Shown here: positions 54,501 through 61,094 of the stretch, piece by piece
How positions within the stretch are numbered: position 1 is the stretch's first letter
How the letters are laid out: each line of letters begins with the position of its first letter
The notes under the pieces: generated by a model
The model's database searches: none
Seen by the model: only the letters and a program-made list of their open reading frames with translations
Told to the model about the DNA's origin: nothing
Made by a program: the position numbers and the translations under genes
Source of the DNA: Ptychodera flava
Lineage: Eukaryota > Hemichordata > Enteropneusta > Ptychoderidae
Direction: 5' to 3'
Assembly: GCF_041260155.1 (NCBI RefSeq)
Contig: NC_091931.1
Location: forward strand, 46,943,433-47,007,432
DNA length: 64,000 nucleotides

Positions 54501-57500
54501 ATGGAAAAATAAATTACGAGTCAGGTAAAAATAACGCATGGATAATCAACGCACAACCGTGACAACACAAGGTCCCATTTAGCTGTGGGTCCATAGCTGT
54601 GGTGTTTTCAGACGGGATTCATGCCTTTTACGGGCTGGTTTTGACTTTTACGATTTTAACCCGCCACCACAGCTATGGGATATTCCATAGACTAGCGTCC
54701 ATGTTCCGCCGCAAGCACCTTTGCGGAAGTTTGCTCGACGATATTTCGAAATATTTTCCATCCAAATTACAAATTGCCAACACTCATCGACAGCTTGGTT
54801 ATTAGGGACTAACCAGACCAGAAGTCCGCTCAAAATTCACTGAAATATCGCCTTTTTTTCTAAGTTTGCCCGACATGACTACACGGAGACCGCCATTTTG
54901 CTAGCGTAAAACTGTTGGTCGAGGATCCCTGCAGTACGCCACTACAGTGACGTAGCGGTGACCTCTCAACTTCTAAACACAAACTGAGAGATTCTTCGTG
55001 TGATATCGATGACCATCGTTCGTCTTATGGACATTCCCAGTCTCACAAAACTGAAACCAAACTTTTACTTGGGGGTGGGGGAAAGTTCAGTCCTAGGATC
55101 TATGATTATTCGTGGCGCGCGGATGCTGGCCGTAATCTCTTGGTTCGTGTTCAGAAGTTGAGAGGTCACCGCCTACGTCACTGTAGTGACGTACTGCAGG
55201 GATCCTCGACCAACAGTTTTACGCCAGCCCTGCATACGTACGCAGTGTACGCAGTGCATTCCCTGTGTGCGTTCCTATTACACACAGCGTACACTGCGTA
55301 CGTACGCAGGGCTAGCGAGAGAGTTGCTGACATCGACGGTTATTTACGAGAAATGAATAAAAGACTGGCATTTTTGGAAGCGATCGAGTAGCTGAGGTAG
55401 GCAGGGATACGACTTGGGCCCAAGAACGCTGAATTTCGGCAGTAATTTGGCTTTTTACGTCAAGTCCAAAAATGGATTTGAAGTCACCGACCCTACGTAC
55501 GGGTCTTTGCAGGGCTGTGGTGAGCGGGGCTATTAGCTGTAGCGGAACACACAGCATCGTACGCAGGGCTAACTAGTTTGTAAGTGTGACAAGTTAATCC
55601 AAGTAGTCGAACTTGTGAAAATAGATACAGTGTTTCACATTCGTTGCACGCAAAGAGGTCAATAATCGTAAACAATTGTGGATCATACCATTTCTACTAG
55701 GGATTACTACTACTGTTTCATTTGTGAATGCAACAAATTTACGCGAAGAAAATCATCAGATTTTTGTATCAAAGCGAAAAAAACCTGAAAAATAATGATG
55801 TACATCAAATATAAAAATAATGAAACAGAGTTATTTTTTATGATAGTCATTTTATTTATTTCATGATCCCCATCGTGCAGAATGGAAAATTCCTGGCTCC
55901 TGCTTCATCTGTCAATCATTGTCGGCATTGTGTGGCAAACTCTAACGTTGACTTTGCGTTCTTCTGGATCATTCCACCTGCATTTAGTAGCATAAATAGG
56001 GGGATACGGACATATATCGCCGAAGTAATTATCTTAGAAGTGTAACTTATTTTATTTTGTATGCTATATAAAACTTTTGACCTTTGCGTAGGTAATTTTT
56101 TTCAAGGGGAGTCAAGTTGAAATGCCGTAGACAAAGGTTGAGATGAAATTTAAAATTCTTAATAACGGCCCACCCCCCAAATAACCGCCCATGGGCGGTT
56201 TTTCGAGTGGGCGCACTCTCAGAAAAATCCGGTAGAAACAAAAACATTGTAAAAGTTTGAGATCCTGAATATCTGTCACCTTGGCGTATTCTACCTTTAA
56301 TGAGAAAATTAGTGTTTGGAAAATGGTGGGAAAGACTTTGATGAGAAACTTTCTGTCTTTAACACAATGGCAAAGATTTGAATCCAGTGTGATGTCACCT
56401 CTTTAATAATTTGTCTTTTTCAGCTTCAAGGAGCATCAGAGAATATGAAACGTGAATTAGACAGTCTGCGCAGCCAGGTAGAAAATGAAAGGACATCTTT
56501 GCGTAATTTGGAAGGATTGTTGTCAAACAACAGAGAGAAGGAATTTCAAACTCAATTGGAGAACCAGGAACAGAGATCTGAAATACAGTTACTGAGGGAC
56601 AAACTATCATTAGCTGATAGTAAAGTGTGAGTATTTCTTCATTGTGTGGTTGTATGGATTACAGATACTTACAAAACTAATGCATGGATGAATACATTTA
56701 TTTATTATTCGACTCTTTGCACAAGATGTATTAATGAATGGACTTGGTAGCTAAGATTGATTTACCCTTCATCACATATAGAGCTTGTACACTAATAGAG
56801 AGCAATTGAATTTCAAAGTTTCCGTAGACAATGTATAGGAATTATGGAAAGGTCTTTAAAATCATGTGAGTGTCAAACCCGTCAAGTACAATGTACTTAC
56901 GGTTAATTCACCTTCATATATACTCTTTGAAAACTGTAAAGTAACCTCTGAGAAAGTCCTTGGACATTTAGTGATGTAGAATATACAGACCCTGCATTGA
57001 TTTTAACATCGTTGGTTCATTCCCTTGACAAGTTGTGTTGCTGATCCACTAGTCCAAGGAACCACACTTTGTTCTAGACATTAAAATTCAACCAATAATT
57101 TTGTAATAATTTGCAATGATTGCATTCCAGATAATGATTATGCCAACTTTCAGCAAAATTTATGTCACAATGTAATTTAAATTAATTTAAAAGACAATGA
57201 GTAATTTTATATTTAATAGAATTGAAAGTATAATAATATTTACGCAGTATTTTGTTTCACGTAACAGATCTGAGATATAGCCAACTGTAGTGTGTTTCAT
57301 TACAACACTGTACTTAAAATTTCTTTGCAGTCAAAGTCAAAGCCGTGAAGTGTCAAGTATGAGAACACGAACAGCTCAGTTAGAAACAGAGCTTGAAAGA
57401 ATTAGAAGGCAGCTTACCAGTGAAAGATTTGAAAAGTAAGATTTTCTTTGCTTCATTATTTACTTACATTCAAACTCTGGTTTCGTTCAATTGTTACATT

Positions 57501-60500
57501 GTAAATCATTGTTATAGTCTTTTATTACAACACATTAGCAGCTAAGAATATTGCATCACTTGATAATTTTTCAGAACAAAAAGAATGCCTTTATTTTCAG
57601 CTTTCTCTCAAAAGACTATATTTGGAAGAAGCAGAACAGGTCCTATACGGATAACAACTACATTATTAACACACCTCTTCCAAAATTCTGGTCTTGATTT
57701 GTCAATTTATCATCATATATAAATCATTTTGACGCCAAAAACATACAAAAAGCCAGTTATCTGGTTTGGAACAGTCTTGGAACTGTCACTGGATGACTAT
57801 GACCTGGATAAGTTTGAAAGCAGAGTCTCGGCATGTGTCCTTTCTACCGTAAATAACATCAATAAAGATGTTGGTGTCATCCAAGATGAGTGTATAAATT
57901 TCTTTCCTGATTTTTCAGTGAGAAATATGAAGAGGTGTGTTACAAAACTAACCTTGGCATCGTGTCACCCAAAACTGTTCGCGAAGTCCTGTAGCCTCAT
58001 AAAAGAGGCTGTTGTAGAGGTGACTCACAGCTACTATGGCAATGAAATGTAGTTTGTCACCTTCATGGCTGCTCAATAAATGTTTACTCTTTAAATTTTG
58101 TTTTCTTGAAAAGAGACATGCCTACTCTTTACTGATATCTCCAAATTGCTGATAATATTTAGGACATTGACTTTGTATGTAAAATCAGGTATTGTTTTTA
58201 TAAATGAAATCAGACACAGTACATGAAATCAGATTTTCTATGTTCATGTACTTGTTTCAATAATCTACGTGATCATTATCCATGTAAGTGAAATCATTAC
58301 AGTATTTGCAGTAATGCTAAAGCACCTATCGTTTTTTTCATAGGGAGAGATTATCTCAGGAGTTTCGGCGTGCCGGTCTAACACCACCACCAGATGTCTC
58401 CGGTAGATTATCCAGGGCATCACTGAGATCACTTAGTCCGGATAGATCCTATCGATCTCCTGATTCCTCCTTTCATCGATCACCGGATAAATACAGAAGT
58501 TCATCACCAGACAGGAGTAGGCCCATTTCTCCACGTTTCAAACAATCTAATGTGTCCTTGGAGGGGCAGCTAGATCTTGATGATATCATTTCCTCATCAT
58601 ATCATAATTTATCTCTCAGTGGGGTGAGTCTGCATCTCAAGAAATAGGACATCTTTATTCAAAAATCTTCACCTATACTTCAAAAATGCCGTCCACTCAA
58701 TGTATGTACATACAGACACCATTACACAAAACACTCAGGCCACAATACACTTACAAATACATTCTGTCAATGCATACACTCAAAGTAATAAATTATCACT
58801 TGTGTTTCCTTTTCTTTGATTCAGATTGGTGCTAGTCTGGAAGTGAATTACTTCAACTCTGATTTCAGTCACTTCTCTGAAAATCTGTGAACATAACAAA
58901 CAATTCAGTAGACAGACACACGGTTATGTCTTGCAAACAAACACCACATGCACTGAACAGACTCTTTGCAATTCTACATTGAAATACTATATGTCTTGGT
59001 CTCTTATACCAACACACTGAAAACTTGTCCGTATCTTCAGAGTTCATGAACAATTCTAACAGTTGTAGAAGAGAAAGCCTTGCATATTAAGGATTTTATT
59101 TACTGTACCATTCCATGTCCATGGAGTAACATGTACATTTCTATTGCAATGATCTGATCTCAAAGGTAGTCTATCTGACGAATTATGTTTGGATTGAAGA
59201 TGGTAAATATAATCAAAGACAGAGTATTGACACTAACTACTGTACAATGGTGTCACTATCCTTTCATCAGCAAGTGATACAGATATCAGGACACTGACAT
59301 GATCTGACTAAACGACTTACTAGATGCACTTGTAGACAATAGACAAGATACTAGATGCACATATAGACAGCAGACAAGATACCAGATGCACTTGTAGACA
59401 ACAGATAAGACGCGTAGTTGTCATCTTGCTTGCACACTTTTGTTGCCATAGTGACTAACATAACACTGCTTCACTTCAAACTACCTCTGCCTTTTCACTG
59501 AATGTTCACTTTAGTCTTTGACAGGGATTGATTCATAGTTTTATATCAGAGATACCCAGAGGATAAGGTAAAAAGTGGGGAGGGGAGGGAGTAATTGTAT
59601 TAGACTATCAGGAAATACCATCAGAAAGATGAGCTGTCCATCCACGGATAACATAAGTATTTTATAGTTTATTTGATTTTCATTTGTTATTTTCTGCGAA
59701 TTAATTTTCATCTCACTTACACAAGCACTATAACATTAATTTCATTCCATATTTGCTGCTAATAGTTTAACTGTTTTCAAATTGATGATAATAACTCATT
59801 ACTAACAGTTTTGGAGTGTTTCATAAAGTTAGCAATGGAAATGTTCACTGGTGGCTTCTCTGATTGAAGTATTCGGAGAAAAGGTTACTATTATATCATT
59901 TCCAACTTGCATGTTATCAGGTAAAACTTCATGTCAGTAGATATGTAGTGTCCATGTGTCTGATATTTGTCTCTGAAATCTTAAAACACTTCCTGTAATT
60001 CACAGAGTAATACTAAATTAATGTAATGACAGCTCTGTTGTAAGTTCACCATGACTGGTAACTGTTATGTATAAAAGAATAGTTTCATTGCATGGACTTT
60101 CTGTATGTCAAGAATCAATGTATGAATTCTGTCTCCATGCTTGTAATTTCAACAACAAATTTGTGTTTCATTAATGCATGTTGAATTGCTGTACTGTTGT
60201 GCTGTTTTGTGCATGTTGAAGTGTGTTATGCAAATGTGTTGCCGTGATTTGAACACTGCTCGTTTTGTTTCTGTTATCAACTTCAAGCATTGTGTGCGCA
60301 AAGTCCATGGCTGTGGATATTGTATGGCAATACATCACTTTGCATTGCTTTGCTGTGTTTGAACTAATTTAGCAACAATTGTACTATTTGGTTGAAAAGC
60401 AAAGTAATATTTTGGTCCATATTGACTTTGGAGATTGTATTACAAAGCTTTCTGTAACATTGAACTTAATGTTGGTGTTTGCCTAAACTTTTTTTGCATG

Positions 60501-61094
60501 CACCTCTTCTCTGTATAATGGTATGATCCATTAACTGCTGTCTAAGGATGGGGTATTCCATTTACAGAGATTAGAGAGGACAGAGTGTCAAATGTTTCAT
60601 AGAAGATAGTTCTATGTTGATATTAACTGATGATATGTTTTGCTTTGTTCTGGTCAGGCTGACAAGTTTTCCACTGAAGACAATAGAGACCATGAAATGG
60701 AAAAACAAGGTGAGGGATTGCACTTCTTTTTCATTCTGAACCCTTTCACCATCCATTGTTTGGTCCAAATCCATTGTTATCAATGGTGAGTGTGGACCTG
60801 TTTACAGGGAATTGGGGCTGAACAGGTTAATGTTTCTCCCGTAAAAGTTGGTATGATCTACTTATTTTGTATGGCAAAATAGGAGTCAACAGGTTGTCAA
60901 AACTTTCTGAAATTTTATGTACAATGTTATCAAACTTTACACATAATTGATTCTTTGAATTTTAGAATGGTTTTCAATTTTCAGAGAACTTGAAATTTTA
61001 TGAATAAATTAATCAACAAGTTGATTAGTTGTCAAATTTGAGGATCAAATTGTTTTTTCATTCTATTTCAGATACCTCCTACGCGTCTACTTAA
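21423..61094 (+). CDS. CEP135: CEP135/TSGA10 homologue, centriolar coiled-coil protein, 23 coding exons
   Basis: All introns are GT-AG and all 23 phases join, giving about 1294 residues (human CEP135 about 1140). The N-terminus RLDQLGYRQPLGIESLPLVE is the CEP135 hallmark. Nearly all the rest is coiled coil with SP-rich breaks at residues 435-445, 495-507, 530-550 and 619-626, and in the tail. Known family roles: CEP135 joins the centriole cartwheel to microtubules, its N-terminus binding microtubules and CPAP and its C-terminus SAS-6; TSGA10 is a sperm-tail/centrosome paralogue lacking the N-terminus. Exon 11 (SILRRVEHERDETLADLRRM, then TTERDSLRERLK) and the SPDRS-rich tail resemble TSGA10 more than CEP135, so this is probably the unduplicated gene. 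Intron 3 (7.5 kb) holds an alternative first exon; intron 5 (10.2 kb) holds a piggyBac element. Confidence 0.93.
22484..22796 (+). CDS. CEP135: CEP135 coding exon 2 (residues 54-158)
   Basis: Acceptor CTTACTGCAG, donor CCAG|GTGAGT, ends phase 1. Encodes MEPYRSDNAKLVKENNELH, the long coiled coil and EKNFHAVVQTPG, all collinear with human CEP135. Confidence 0.94.
24755..25005. repeat. Three divergent tandem copies, about 80-85 bp unit, CEP135 intron 2
   Basis: Each copy contains CTGTATGCTCTATGGAAGTA, a T-rich stretch and CGGTATCCC followed by GTAAATTTTACTG. The frames crossing it are repeat-driven. Confidence 0.8.
25797..26026 (+). CDS. CEP135: CEP135 coding exon 3 (residues 158-234)
   Basis: Acceptor TCTCTGTACAG, donor ACAG|GTGAGA. 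Encodes the basic GGRKRNIPFRRQRM patch and DPYVADLIRVADTRIEALQR, diagnostic for CEP135. Confidence 0.94.
28360..28640 (+). promoter_or_regulatory. Candidate internal CEP135 promoter and 5' UTR
   Basis: Includes a perfect ACAATGG-T-CCATTGT inverted pair of SOX-type sites (28367-28381) next to an inverted CCAAT box (28362-28366), a TATAAAA (28396-28402) and an octamer ATGCAAAT (28497-28504). It lies directly upstream of the first exon at 28641. An upstream ATG at 28498 opens a nine-codon uORF ending in TAG. The TATA spacing suggests a start near 28425-28432, which is inference. Confidence 0.45.
28641..28694 (+). CDS. CEP135: Alternative first coding exon of CEP135 (short, TSGA10-like isoform)
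   Basis: ATG in fair context (CTACAATGTCA), 18 codons MSARYTQGSPRRPRSRAK, then a strong donor AAAG|GTAAGT. It ends in phase 0, so it can splice in frame to exons 4, 5, 6, 8, 9, 10 or 11. The peptide is basic and SPRRP-containing, like the start of human TSGA10 (SRSKSPRRPSP). The product would lack the CEP135 N-terminus encoded by exons 1-3. No transcript evidence is available here. Confidence 0.5.
33489..33617 (+). CDS. CEP135: CEP135 coding exon 4 (residues 235-277)
   Basis: Acceptor AATTATCAG, donor GCAG|GTAAGA, phase 0 on both sides. Encodes DQEIDRLNRQLEGGRPYDVV and SNERLISHLNTQ. It is the first exon that the alternative promoter at 28.6 kb could reach in frame. Confidence 0.94.
34202..34483 (+). 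CDS. CEP135: CEP135 coding exon 5 (residues 278-371)
   Basis: Acceptor GGTATATAG, donor GGCG|GTATGT, phase 0 on both sides. Encodes IDFLQQANRDLERRLKEAI and EIKDIDRLAKQLQTDKD, continuous coiled coil. Confidence 0.93.
34793..34830. repeat. Short near-perfect hairpin in CEP135 intron 5
   Basis: Arms CCATGGACAGTAGAGGG and CCCTCTACTGTCTATGG pair with one G-T/mismatch around a GGAA loop. Flanking AGTCT and AGACT extend the stem. Confidence 0.8.
38298..38640. repeat. Tandem duplication inside the piggyBac element
   Basis: About 130 bp containing ATGCGATCCATAGATAGTAT and CTGTCTCGACGTCCGAGTGC occurs twice, about 190 bp apart, in the left subterminal part. Confidence 0.85.
38767..41239 (-). pseudogene. 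piggyBac transposase, broken by frameshifts
   Basis: Fragments in order: 41239-40811 (basic, K/R- and S-rich N-terminus), 40709-40296 (acidic D/E-rich, DEDAAEDDDFYDRQYVG), 40290-40084 (KDETNKYAKFHQRHI), 40087-39215 (catalytic core) and 39147-38767 (C-terminal Cys-rich domain KCCKVCSREGK...CSLCGVHLHEGECF). The core keeps all three catalytic Asp: SIDEGMVRFKGR (codon 39884-39886), FCDSLFST (39632-39634) and YMGGVDRA (39296-39298). At least four frame changes separate the parts: in a T run near 40320, a G run near 40099, and two close together at 39215-39295, plus disorder at 40709-40811. Each looks like a loss of about one base. The copy should therefore be inactive. Confidence 0.9.
42345..42596. 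repeat. 126-bp tandem duplication inside the piggyBac element
   Basis: Two nearly identical copies start GCCGAGTCCGTCAAATCCGT at 42345 and 42471 and run to GGCGGTTGCCTT. Confidence 0.9.
43021..44666. other. Rest of CEP135 intron 5, with an inverted repeat
   Basis: AAGATTTGTACGGCA near 43503 and its complement TGCCGTACAAATCTT near 43642 form an inverted repeat about 115 bp apart, in AT-rich sequence. This may be a decayed repeat element. No coding signal was seen. Confidence 0.4.
44667..44817 (+). CDS. CEP135: CEP135 coding exon 6 (residues 372-422)
   Basis: Acceptor TTTCTACAG, donor AATG|GTAAGT, ends phase 1. Encodes the coiled coil LKELLDRVQDDKKRLSDKV. It lies downstream of the piggyBac insertion and is undamaged. 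Confidence 0.92.
45160..45416 (+). CDS. CEP135: CEP135 coding exon 7 (residues 422-507), SP-rich module 1
   Basis: Encodes RSKSPSRIESIMRKLEEERD, then a run of RSP/KSP/SPSR residues (SRSPSRAKSPSRK) likely to be phosphorylated. Donor AAAG|GTTAGT. The exon end and donor are the first unit of a four-copy tandem array (45382-45721). Confidence 0.92.
45382..45721. repeat. Four tandem copies of the exon 7/intron 7 junction, 83-86 bp unit
   Basis: Units start GCAGTCCCAGCAGGGCTAAG at 45382 (in exon 7), 45468, 45554 and 45637 (divergent). Each includes the exon end, the donor region (AGAAAG|GTTAGT) and about 50 bp of intron. Copy 2 has lost the donor GT (now TT); copy 3 retains GTTAGT and has an upstream ATTCCAGCAG acceptor-like site; copy 4 is eroded. 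Confidence 0.92.
46301..46438 (+). CDS. CEP135: CEP135 coding exon 8 (residues 508-553), SP-rich module 2
   Basis: Acceptor CATGTTCCAG, donor CAAG|GTAAAT, phase 0. Encodes ETIMRVLEDERDFYKREYEM and PSSPSRGSPPTRDK. It repeats the layout of exon 7. Confidence 0.92.
46682..46774 (+). CDS. CEP135: CEP135 coding exon 9 (residues 554-584)
   Basis: Acceptor CATCAACAG, donor TGAG|GTGAGA. Encodes RERDELQSLLDKFERHMAE, the segment at which human TSGA10 becomes alignable with CEP135. Confidence 0.92.
47424..47640. repeat. Imperfect tandem repeat in CEP135 intron 9
   Basis: Two copies of TGGAACCCAGATATGATAGA about 110 bp apart, with a shorter internal repeat of ATATCTCAAAAACTGAACAC. Confidence 0.75.
47746..47808 (+). 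CDS. CEP135: CEP135 coding exon 10 (residues 585-605)
   Basis: A 63-nt exon: acceptor CAATGTAG, donor TCAG|GTAAAT. Encodes SNVKVLTAERDKINLLYDQ, shared by CEP135 and TSGA10. Confidence 0.92.
47992..48830. mobile_element. Non-autonomous DNA transposon, 25-bp terminal inverted repeats, TA target
   Basis: Both ends carry a perfect 25-bp inverted repeat starting CCGTACTCGTCCGAGTATAA. TA dinucleotides flank it (47990-47991 and 48831-48832), as expected for Tc1/mariner-type insertion. Subterminal copies of GGGGCTTATACNCG lie near 48053, 48727, 48788 and 48806. No transposase frame is present in 839 bp. It is in CEP135 intron 10. Confidence 0.88.
49111..49284 (+). CDS. CEP135: CEP135 coding exon 11 (residues 606-663), TSGA10-like SP module 3
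   Basis: Encodes LQRLRREVIRSPKSPRASL, SILRRVEHERDETLADLRRM and TTERDSLRERLK, closer to TSGA10 than to human CEP135. Donor GAAG|GTAATT is the first of five tandem copies. Confidence 0.93.
49271..49514. repeat. Five tandem copies of the exon 11/intron 11 junction, 47-53 bp unit
   Basis: Each unit holds AAAG(A/C)TTGAAG, a donor-like GT(A/G)ATT or GTGGTT, then ATTTGTAGAG and TGACCTATGACCTCAGTG. The first unit's donor at 49285 is the real one. The fifth unit begins AAAGATTTAAGGTAATT and reads TGACCTTTGACCT. Reading through in the exon frame meets TGA within the first unit. Confidence 0.93.
49723..49800 (+). CDS. CEP135: CEP135 coding exon 12 (residues 664-689)
   Basis: Acceptor CTTCTGCAG, donor TTCT|GTAAGT, phase 0. 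Encodes RARLEQRIEDLENALHS, similar to the TSGA10 HLEQRIEELE segment. Confidence 0.92.
50338..50605 (+). CDS. CEP135: CEP135 coding exon 13 (residues 690-779)
   Basis: Acceptor GTTTACACAG, donor CTGT|GTAAGT, ends phase 1. Coiled coil with EDHQRRLTKKTGELQAAEDL, matching YQHRLSIKRGEL in human. Confidence 0.92.
51080..51290 (+). CDS. CEP135: CEP135 coding exon 14 (residues 779-849)
   Basis: Acceptor CAACTACAG, donor TGGA|GTAAGT, ends phase 2. Encodes SLDKEKDLLQTAVDEKTEKI, one of the strongest matches to human CEP135. Confidence 0.94.
51507..51675 (+). CDS. CEP135: CEP135 coding exon 15 (residues 849-905)
   Basis: Acceptor TGTCAACAG, donor TCAG|GTGAGA. Encodes REIRSLRRQVDNIHEELTE and ENRRLQDDLSTMTRENQ. 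Confidence 0.94.
52225..52335 (+). CDS. CEP135: CEP135 coding exon 16 (residues 906-942)
   Basis: Acceptor CTTCCTTACAG, donor TAAG|GTGAGA. Encodes QDYIGEVSRIEQLLASK, matching HKYITEVSRWESLMAAK in human. Confidence 0.93.
52650..52835 (+). CDS. CEP135: CEP135 coding exon 17 (residues 943-1004)
   Basis: Acceptor ATTTGTCCAG, donor ACAG|GTATGT. Encodes EQENRDLLENYRLATSEAER and REKIHQLDAEIQQ. Confidence 0.93.
53289..53498 (+). CDS. CEP135: CEP135 coding exon 18 (residues 1005-1074)
   Basis: Acceptor TTTGTTCAG, donor TCAG|GTAAGT. Encodes QAYEMQVSSLTQSLSTMEEN and LASVRELCVKLESTKESLSR, strongly conserved in both paralogues. Confidence 0.94.
54904..55224. mobile_element. Foldback element nested in the 54041-56232 transposon
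   Basis: Arms of about 73 bp (54904-54976 and 55151-55224) are near-perfect inverted copies containing GGTCGAGGATCCCTGCAGTA and its complement, around a 170-bp loop. Confidence 0.85.
55226..55313. repeat. Palindromic segment directly abutting the nested foldback
   Basis: The left arm AGCCCTGCATACGTACGCAG and right arm ending TACGTACGCAGGGCT pair over about 30 bp. A third piece with ACGCAGGGCTAAC at 55560-55573 suggests this is part of a family. Confidence 0.7.
56424..56626 (+). CDS. CEP135: CEP135 coding exon 19 (residues 1075-1142)
   Basis: Acceptor GTCTTTTTCAG, donor AAGT|GTGAGT, ends phase 2. Encodes SLRNLEGLLSNNREKEFQTQ and SEIQLLRDKLSLADSKV. Confidence 0.94.
57331..57435 (+). CDS. CEP135: CEP135 coding exon 20 (residues 1142-1177)
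   Basis: Acceptor ATTTCTTTGCAG, donor AAAA|GTAAGA, ends phase 2. Encodes RTAQLETELERIRRQLTSER. Confidence 0.93.
57729..58052 (+). other. Unexplained 107-codon open frame with downstream AATAAA in CEP135 intron 20
   Basis: The frame is open from just after a TAA (57718-57720) to TAG at 58050-58052. It has no ATG at its start, so it would need to be an exon. The peptide is protein-like (WFGTVLELSLDDYDLDKFES, CINFFPDFSVRNMKRC, SLIKEAVVEVTHSYYGNEM) with five Cys. CTCAATAAATG follows 23 nt after the stop. No acceptor in the right phase joins it to exon 20. It could be a retrocopy fragment, a nested gene's last exon or chance. Confidence 0.3.
58344..58623 (+). CDS. CEP135: CEP135 coding exon 21 (residues 1177-1270), SPD-rich tail
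   Basis: Acceptor TTTTTCATAG, donor TGGG|GTGAGT. Encodes ERLSQEFRRAGLTPPPD, then repeated SPDRS/SPDSS/SPDKY/SPDRS motifs like the SPER/SPDRG tail of TSGA10. Read-through of the donor reaches TAG at 58645-58647 and would give an alternative short C-terminus ending VSLHLKK. Confidence 0.92.
58645..60657. other. CEP135 intron 21
   Basis: Contains an imperfect ~37-bp triplication at 59319-59410 (unit with AGATGCACTTGTAGACAA). Otherwise no feature was recognised. Confidence 0.5.
60658..60709 (+). CDS. CEP135: CEP135 coding exon 22 (residues 1271-1288)
   Basis: Acceptor TTGTTCTGGTCAG, donor CAAG|GTGAGG. Encodes ADKFSTEDNRDHEMEKQ. No clear counterpart in vertebrates; supported by splice signals and phase only. 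Confidence 0.65.
61072..61094 (+). CDS. CEP135: CEP135 coding exon 23 (residues 1288-1294 and stop)
   Basis: Acceptor TTCTATTTCAG. Encodes DTSYAST and TAA at 61092-61094. It is in phase with exon 22 and supported by splice signal only. Confidence 0.6.

Larger units (their letters stand above)
54041..56232. mobile_element. 2.2-kb DNA transposon with TA target duplication, no transposase seen
   Basis: Inverted ends start CCGGATTTTTCTGAGAGT and continue CGCCCA with one mismatch (A/G); TA lies on each side (54039-54040 and 56233-56234). The ends are followed by GGCCGT/GGGCGG-type short repeats. Open frames inside (up to 83 codons) have no transposase features. It contains at least two nested palindromic segments. 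Confidence 0.8.
53765..56299. mobile_element. Outer transposon-like repeat, imperfect 17-18 bp inverted ends, split by a second element
   Basis: The left end TTAAGGTAGTATGCACC and the right end (complement TAAAGGTAGAATACGCC) are inverted copies with three or four mismatches. About 270 bp from the left and 65 bp from the right remain once the inner element 54041-56232 is removed. It lies in CEP135 intron 18. Confidence 0.5.
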
